Below, piece by piece: positions 30,789 to 35,065 of a DNA stretch of 35,065 bases. Every line of letters starts with the position of its first letter. The stretch's first letter is position 1. The stretch spans positions 1 through 35,065 of the forward strand of contig SFWF01000005.1 of the NCBI GenBank assembly GCA_004560045.1, written 5' to 3'. The notes under the pieces are model-generated. The model was not told the DNA's origin, did no database searches, and saw only the letters and a list, made by a program, of their open reading frames with translations. The stretch comes from a bacterium (lineage in GTDB: Bacteria > Bacillota > Clostridia > Oscillospirales > Acutalibacteraceae). A program made the translations under genes and the position numbers.

Positions 30789-32087
30789 ATGCTCAGTAAG
30801 GTAATCTCGGCTATCGAGAAATACGAAATGTTCAGGTATAATACCGATGTCGCCGTTGCCCTTTCGGGTGGAGCCGACTCGGTAGCCCTGCTTTCAGCTC
30901 TTTTTGAGCTTAAAGATAAATACGGCCTGACCCTTTCGGCCATTCACGTCAACCACCGCCTTCGCGGAGAGGAATCCGACCGCGATGAGGCCTTTGCGGT
31001 AAAGCTTTGCGAAAGCCTCGATATTCCTCTTACGGTCAAAAGGATAGACGTTAAGGGCGAGGCCGAAAAAACGGGGGAGAGCATCGAGCTTGCGGCCCGA
31101 AATCTCCGCTACGAGGTTTTCAGAAGCGAGGCCGTCGGCCTTGTGGCCACCGCTCATACCGCCTCCGACAATATCGAAACCGCCCTCTTCAATATGACGC
31201 GAGGCTCGGGCCTTAAGGGTATGGCAGGAATACCGCCGAAAAGGGATATTTTCGTCCGTCCTCTTATTTTCTGTACCCGAGACGAGATAGAGGCCTATCT
31301 GTCCGAGAAGAAAACCGACTTCGTCACCGACAGCAGTAACCTGACCGACGACTATACCCGAAACTTTCTTCGTCACGAGGTGGTCCCTCGGCTTAAAAAA
31401 ATAAATCCGTCGGTGGAAAAGCGTGTTTCGGAAATGTGTCGAACCCTTCGTGAGGACGACGATTTTCTGACCTCTACCGCTAAAAAAATATATACCCTCT
31501 GTCTTAAAAACGGGAAGCTTGACGCTGAGCTTTTATCGGTTCAGCATCCCGCAATAATCAAAAGAGTAATATCGGTCTATCTTTTCGAGCAGTACGGCCT
31601 TACCGTCGACCTGCTTCACCTTGAAGCCTGCCTCGACATACTTAAAAAGGGCGGAAAGACCGAGCTTCATTCGGGCTATAGCGCCGTAAACGAAAAGGGA
31701 GCTTTCGGTATCCTTTCAAAGGACGAAAAGAAGCCCGAGGTCGAATTTTTGCTCGAAATCGAGGAAATAGACCTTAAAAACACAAAAATTAACAATTTGT
31801 TATTAAAAAACGCAATAGACTGTGGTAAAATAAACGGCAGTCCCATAAGAAGAACCCGTCTCCCTTCCGACAGTATAAAGCTTCGGGGCAGAAACTGCAC
31901 CAAGTCGCTTAAAAAACTGTTTAACGAGGCGAAAATTTCCGGTGAAATAAGGGAAAAACTTCCGATCCTCGCTGACGACTGCGGCGTCGTCTGGGTTTAT
32001 AAATTCGGAGTAAGCGAGCGGGTTGCCGTCGACGGCGATACCGAAAAAGCCCTTATAATAAAAGTAAAAGAAATAAGTAAAAACTAA
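30789..32087 (+). CDS. tilS: tRNA(Ile)-lysidine synthetase
   Basis: Converts C34 of the CAU-anticodon tRNA-Ile to lysidine so that it reads AUA codons. It has 432 residues. The PP-loop is VALSGGADSVALL (about 22-34). HVNHRLRGEESDRDE and AHTASDNIETALFNMTRGSG are further conserved parts of the N-terminal domain. The C-terminal TilS domain follows after about residue 350. The start directly follows the dnaB stop (TAAATG). AUA is a common Ile codon in this window, consistent with need for this enzyme. Confidence 0.94.
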   Translation: MLSKVISAIEKYEMFRYNTDVAVALSGGADSVALLSALFELKDKYGLTLSAIHVNHRLRGEESDRDEAFAVKLCESLDIPLTVKRIDVKGEAEKTGESIELAARNLRYEVFRSEAVGLVATAHTASDNIETALFNMTRGSGLKGMAGIPPKRDIFVRPLIFCTRDEIEAYLSEKKTDFVTDSSNLTDDYTRNFLRHEVVPRLKKINPSVEKRVSEMCRTLREDDDFLTSTAKKIYTLCLKNGKLDAELLSVQHPAIIKRVISVYLFEQYGLTVDLLHLEACLDILKKGGKTELHSGYSAVNEKGAFGILSKDEKKPEVEFLLEIEEIDLKNTKINNLLLKNAIDCGKINGSPIRRTRLPSDSIKLRGRNCTKSLKKLFNEAKISGEIREKLPILADDCGVVWVYKFGVSERVAVDGDTEKALIIKVKEISKN

Positions 32088-32106
32088 TTTCCGGGGGATG
32101 TTAAAT

Positions 32107-32652
32107 ATGATAAAAGAAAATGAACTTAAATCTATCCTTTTAACCGAAGAGGAAATAAAGGCGATCGTAAAGCGACTCGGTAGCTAGATAACCGCCGACT
32201 ATAAGGATAAAAACCTTATTGTGGTAAGCGTATTAAAGGGCTCGGTTATGATTATGGCCGACCTTCTCCGCGAGATAAAGCTGCCCCTTAAGATCGATTT
32301 TATGGCCGTATCCTCCTACGGCTCGGGAACTACCTCCTCGGGTACCGTTAAAATCATCAAGGATCTCGACATAAACCTCAGCGGTTACGATATACTTATT
32401 GTTGAAGACATTCTCGACTCGGGCGCGACGCTTTCAAGCCTTAAGGAGATCCTCCTTACCCGAAAGCCCGCCAGCGTTAAGATATGTACCTTCCTCGATA
32501 AGCCCGACAGAAGAAAGGCCGATATCAAGGCCGACTACGTCGGAGCCGTTATTCCCGATGAATTCGTTGTGGGCTACGGTCTCGACTACGACGAGAAATA
32601 TCGCAATCTGCCCTATGTCGGCATACTTTCACCCTCGGTTTACGGTGGTTAA
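32107..32652 (+). pseudogene. hpt: Hypoxanthine phosphoribosyltransferase gene interrupted by TAG at codon 27
   Basis: This enzyme salvages hypoxanthine and guanine with PRPP to give IMP and GMP. The frame begins at ATG 32107 after CCGGGGG, with IKENELKSILLTEEEIKAIV typical of the family. Codon 27 (32185-32187) is TAG, exactly where relatives have a residue such as Glu or Gln in LGxxIT. The frame then continues without another stop through ITADYKDKNLIVVSVLKG, SYGSGTTSSG, the PRPP loop VEDILDSGATL and YGLDYDEKYRNLPY to TAA. Read through, the protein would have 181 residues, normal for Hpt. No good internal start with an RBS is visible. It lies in the standard tilS-hpt-ftsH order. It could be a nonsense mutation, a sequencing error, or a suppressed stop. 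Confidence 0.88.
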
Positions 32653-32697
32653 AAACTAAACCCTTTTGTAAAAAAATAAGAAAGGACGTGTATATTT

Positions 32698-34605
32698 TTG
32701 AGCAAAAAAAGCAGTAATATACGCAACGTGTTGCTCTATCTCGGTATACCGATAATCTTTATAATAACCATCGTTATCGTATCTATGAGCACCAAGCAGG
32801 TCGACACTCTTAAATACTATGAGATAGTTGATATGATAAAGGCAAACGAGGTTTCGGAGTATAAGCTGAACCTCTATAGCGGCGAGCTGACCTATACCTC
32901 CCGTAAGGACGGTAAGGAATACCGCTATACCGTTGCCGACCCCGGTATCTTCTACGAGGATATAAACGAGTTCGTAATGGCTCATAACGACGCCATTACC
33001 GAGCAGATAAAGAATCCCGAGGAGGGAGTTACTCCTCCCAAGGAGACCGAAAAGATAAAGGTCGACTACGTCCGCGGTGGAGAGACCGCCTGGATAATGG
33101 ATATGCTTCCCATCGTCCTGCTTGTGGTCATCGTTGCCGTATTTTGGATATTCATTATGCGTAAAATGAATAGCTCCATGGGTATGGACAGTAAGACCAT
33201 GAATTTCGGCAAGTCCAAGGCGAGACGCGCTGATCCCAATAAGAAAACAACCTTCGTCGACGTCGCAGGCGCCGATGAAGAAAAGCAGGAGCTTGAGGAG
33301 ATAGTCGACTTTCTCAAAAACCCCAAGCGCTTTAACGATCTTGGCGCCCGAATCCCCAAGGGAGTTCTTCTCGTCGGTCCTCCCGGTACGGGTAAGACCC
33401 TTCTTGCCAAGGCCGTTGCAGGTGAGGCAGGGGTACCCTTCTTCTCTATTTCGGGCTCCGATTTCGTCGAAATGTTCGTCGGTGTGGGCGCTTCCCGTGT
33501 CCGTGACCTTTTCGACGAGGCCAAGAAAAACTCCCCCGCAATAGTATTTATCGACGAGATAGACGCCGTCGGACGTCAGAGAGGCGCAGGTCTCGGAGGC
33601 GGTCACGACGAAAGAGAGCAGACCCTGAACCAGCTGCTTGTTGAAATGGACGGCTTCGGAGAGAATTCGGGTGTTATCGTTATGGCGGCAACCAACCGCC
33701 CCGACATCCTCGATAAGGCTCTGCTTCGTCCCGGCCGTTTCGACCGTCAGATAACCGTAAACTACCCCGACGCAAAGGGTCGAGAGGAGATCCTTAAGGT
33801 TCACGCCCGCGGTAAGCCCCTTGCTCCCGACGTAGTCCTCAGAAATATCGCCGTAAAGACCTCGGGCTTTACGGGTGCCGATCTCGAAAACCTTCTTAAC
33901 GAAGCCGCCCTTCTTACCGCCCGTGCAGGCCTTAAGGCTATTACTCAGAAGCAGATAGAAGAGGCTACCATCAAGGTCGTTATGGGTACCGAGAAGAGAT
34001 CTCACGTCGTTAAGGATAAGGATAAGATGATAACCGCCTACCATGAGGCAGGTCACGCCATCGTTTCCTATTTCCTTCCCACTCAGGACCCCGTTCACGA
34101 GATATCCATTATCCCCCGCGGAATGGCCGCAGGCTATACCATGTATCAGCCTACCGAGGAAAAGGGTCACGTCTCCAAGCGTCAGCTTATCGAGCAGATC
34201 TGCTCTCTCCTTGGCGGACGTGCCGCTGAGCAGCTTACCCAGGACGATATCTGTACAGGAGCCTCTAACGATATGCAGCGCGCTACCGAGATCGCCCGTA
34301 AGATGATCACCAAGTACGGTATGAGCGATAAGCTCGGTCTCGTCGTCTACGGAAACGATCAAAACGAGGTATTCCTCGGCCGCGACTTCTCCTCAACCCC
34401 CAACTATTCGGATAAGATCGCCGCTATGATCGACGAAGAGATCGAATCAACCGTTATGGGTCAGTACGACCGCGCCCTTAATATCCTTAAGGAAAATATG
34501 GCAAAGCTCAACGAGGTTGCCCGCGTCCTCTTCGCAGAGGAAAAGATCTCGGGAGACGACTTCCGCGCCATTATGGAAGCAAAACCCGAAGCTATAGAAG
34601 AATAA
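32698..34605 (+). CDS. ftsH: ATP-dependent zinc metalloprotease FtsH
   Basis: A membrane-anchored AAA+ protease degrading membrane and regulatory proteins. It has 635 residues. Two membrane segments (about 9-27 and 133-151) flank an extracytoplasmic domain. The AAA domain has Walker A GPPGTGKT (about 226-233), the pore loop region MFVGVGASRVRD, Walker B IVFIDEIDAVG, and the second region of homology ATNRPDILDKALLRPGRFDR. The zinc site HEAGH is at about 449-453, with the third ligand Asp in the CTGASNDMQRAT region. The start is TTG 32698 with AAAGGACG upstream. It follows hpt by 45 nt and is last in the block. Confidence 0.96.
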   Translation: MSKKSSNIRNVLLYLGIPIIFIITIVIVSMSTKQVDTLKYYEIVDMIKANEVSEYKLNLYSGELTYTSRKDGKEYRYTVADPGIFYEDINEFVMAHNDAITEQIKNPEEGVTPPKETEKIKVDYVRGGETAWIMDMLPIVLLVVIVAVFWIFIMRKMNSSMGMDSKTMNFGKSKARRADPNKKTTFVDVAGADEEKQELEEIVDFLKNPKRFNDLGARIPKGVLLVGPPGTGKTLLAKAVAGEAGVPFFSISGSDFVEMFVGVGASRVRDLFDEAKKNSPAIVFIDEIDAVGRQRGAGLGGGHDEREQTLNQLLVEMDGFGENSGVIVMAATNRPDILDKALLRPGRFDRQITVNYPDAKGREEILKVHARGKPLAPDVVLRNIAVKTSGFTGADLENLLNEAALLTARAGLKAITQKQIEEATIKVVMGTEKRSHVVKDKDKMITAYHEAGHAIVSYFLPTQDPVHEISIIPRGMAAGYTMYQPTEEKGHVSKRQLIEQICSLLGGRAAEQLTQDDICTGASNDMQRATEIARKMITKYGMSDKLGLVVYGNDQNEVFLGRDFSSTPNYSDKIAAMIDEEIESTVMGQYDRALNILKENMAKLNEVARVLFAEEKISGDDFRAIMEAKPEAIEE

Positions 34606-34639
34606 CAAAAAAGACGTGCGAGAGCACGTCTTTTTTGTT
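34604..34639. terminator. Strong intrinsic terminator after ftsH
   Basis: AACAAAAAAGACGTGC (34604-34619) pairs with GCACGTCTTTTTTGTT (34624-34639) around a GAGA tetraloop. A- and T-tracts on the two sides allow action in both directions, serving ftsH and the converging minus-strand gene. Confidence 0.92.
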
Positions 34640-34662
34640 GCTTTAAGTTATATAGAAACAAT

Positions 34663-34959
34663 TTAAAAAATCCCTTTGTTATATTTTATCATACCGTAGA
34701 AGGTCAGGATCGATCCTATAATAATTCCCAAAATAAGAATTATAGTTCCTATAATCGAAAAAATCTCCGACTCGGTTTGCTCGAAGGCAAACATTAAAGC
34801 CCCAAAAATAATAACAGCTATGCCTATAATAAGGGTTCCGCCGCCGACAAGCCTTCCGAAAGGCAATCGATCTTCCTCGGTAACCCTCTGTCTGTGATAG
34901 GAGTGAAGGGTAGAAATATTTCCGGTCATATTTATTATTCCAAGTACCGATGACTTCAT
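34663..34959 (-). CDS. Small two-TM membrane protein, unknown function
   Basis: A 98-residue protein whose first part contains GNISTLHSYHRQRVTEEDRL and PFGRLVG, a pattern I have seen in short clostridial membrane proteins of unknown role, then two hydrophobic segments (about residues 41-59 and 67-90). ATG 34959 lies inside the open frame of the preceding YitT-like gene, and there is no clear RBS, so the start is uncertain and the protein may depend on translation of the gene before it. Its end converges on the ftsH terminator. Confidence 0.65.
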   Translation of the reverse strand: MKSSVLGIINMTGNISTLHSYHRQRVTEEDRLPFGRLVGGGTLIIGIAVIIFGALMFAFEQTESEIFSIIGTIILILGIIIGSILTFYGMIKYNKGIF

Positions 34960-35065
34960 TAACAGTTGATACCGTTACAAATGCTTCAATATCACTTTCT
35001 TGAAGATAATATAGTAATTTTTTATATTCATTTGAAGCCATGATTGTGACAAGCTCTGTATGCTC
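34679..35065 (-). CDS. C-terminal part of a probable YitT-family protein (partial, at window edge)
   Basis: This minus-strand frame enters from the right edge without a start. Its first part (ELVTIMASNEYKKLL, then LQESDIEAFVTVSTVNEVIG) resembles the DUF2179 domain that ends YitT-family membrane proteins, with the DPxAFVTVxxxxEVxG pattern. The expected protein would stop soon after GTWNNK (near 34925). Instead the frame runs on for about 85 codons to 34679, over the small membrane protein gene, and this tail is Arg/Tyr-rich and looks like out-of-frame translation. The true C-terminus is therefore unclear, and a lost stop or frameshift is possible. The rest of the gene lies outside the window. 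Confidence 0.5.
   Translation of the reverse strand, partial: EHTELVTIMASNEYKKLLYYLQESDIEAFVTVSTVNEVIGTWNNKYDRKYFYPSLLSQTEGYRGRSIAFRKACRRRNPYYRHSCYYFWGFNVCLRANRVGDFFDYRNYNSYFGNYYRIDPDLLRYDKI

Noticed and set aside
32221..32652. Hpt translated from GTG 32221 as a complete short protein
   Set aside because: No ribosome binding site precedes this codon, and the start would remove conserved N-terminal residues of the fold.
32656..34362. 568-codon open frame on the minus strand opposite ftsH
   Set aside because: It is codon-aligned with ftsH. It stays open because ftsH rarely uses TTA, CTA and TCA. There is no RBS or family resemblance, and FtsH is unmistakable on the plus strand.
1..35065. Genome-wide TAG recoding
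   Set aside because: Several genes end correctly at TAG (yicC, def, prpC, prkC, rsgA, spoVM, degV), and the rsgA TAG is directly followed by a terminator, so TAG is a normal stop here.
1..35065. CRISPR arrays, tRNA or rRNA genes, transposases, prophage genes
   Set aside because: I looked for regularly spaced repeats, cloverleaf-like sequences, rRNA signatures and mobile element proteins on both strands and found none.

Overview
The window looks like a chromosomal segment from a spore-forming anaerobic member of the Clostridia (Bacillota), most likely an uncultured gut Oscillospirales-type lineage. The reasons are strong GGAGG-type ribosome binding sites with ATG, TTG and GTG starts, the clostridial gene orders yicC-remA-gmk-rpoZ-priA-def-fmt-rsmB-rlmN-stp-prkC-rsgA and rnj-gdpP-rplI-dnaB-tilS-hpt-ftsH, a spoVM gene, and a DUF3794/LysM protein of the SipL type. 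No species can be named from the sequence alone. No tRNA, rRNA, CRISPR array, insertion sequence or prophage was seen.

Layout. 1-85: last codons of an unidentified protein. 236-3243: a GH2 beta-galactosidase-type enzyme that seems to start at an ATT codon, then a membrane protein gene interrupted by an in-frame TAG. 3290-7031: three independent units, namely ferritin, a Na/Pi cotransporter with a PhoU-like tail, and a cysteine-synthase-like enzyme, each with its own promoter and terminator. 7200-18943: one long block of twelve co-directional housekeeping genes covering RNA decay, nucleotide synthesis, RNA polymerase omega, replication restart, N-terminal formyl-Met processing, rRNA methylation, the PP2C/PASTA kinase pair and RsgA. 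It has one clear promoter and ends at a strong terminator. 19053-20924: a sporulation cluster with a 51-aa membrane hairpin protein, SpoVM, and a SipL-like coat morphogenesis protein. 20964-24681: an 8-oxoguanine glycosylase on the minus strand, divergent from a DUF6062 protein, a one-TM protein, a membrane protein with a duplicated external segment, and a YesL/DUF624 protein. 24833-25705: DegV on the minus strand. 25958-34605: RNase J, a shortened GdpP-like DHH phosphodiesterase, L9, DnaB, TilS, an hpt gene broken by TAG, and FtsH. 34663-35065: on the minus strand, a small membrane protein and the C-terminal end of a probable YitT-family protein.

How the parts relate. The second half of the long operon links translation (Def, Fmt, RsmB, RlmN, RsgA) to serine/threonine signalling (PP2C and PrkC). 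The 19-21 kb cluster pairs two proteins expected to meet on the forespore surface through SpoIVA, which is not in this window. The final plus-strand block couples RNA decay, c-di-AMP breakdown, replication and tRNA-Ile2 modification.

The observations most worth checking are the two in-frame amber codons in otherwise well-preserved genes (2941 and 32185), the apparent AUU start of the GH2 gene, the PAS/GGDEF-less GdpP, the spoVM-sipL neighbourhood, and promoters whose -35 box lies inside the preceding terminator (6015 and 22931). I did not identify a wholly new multi-gene system.
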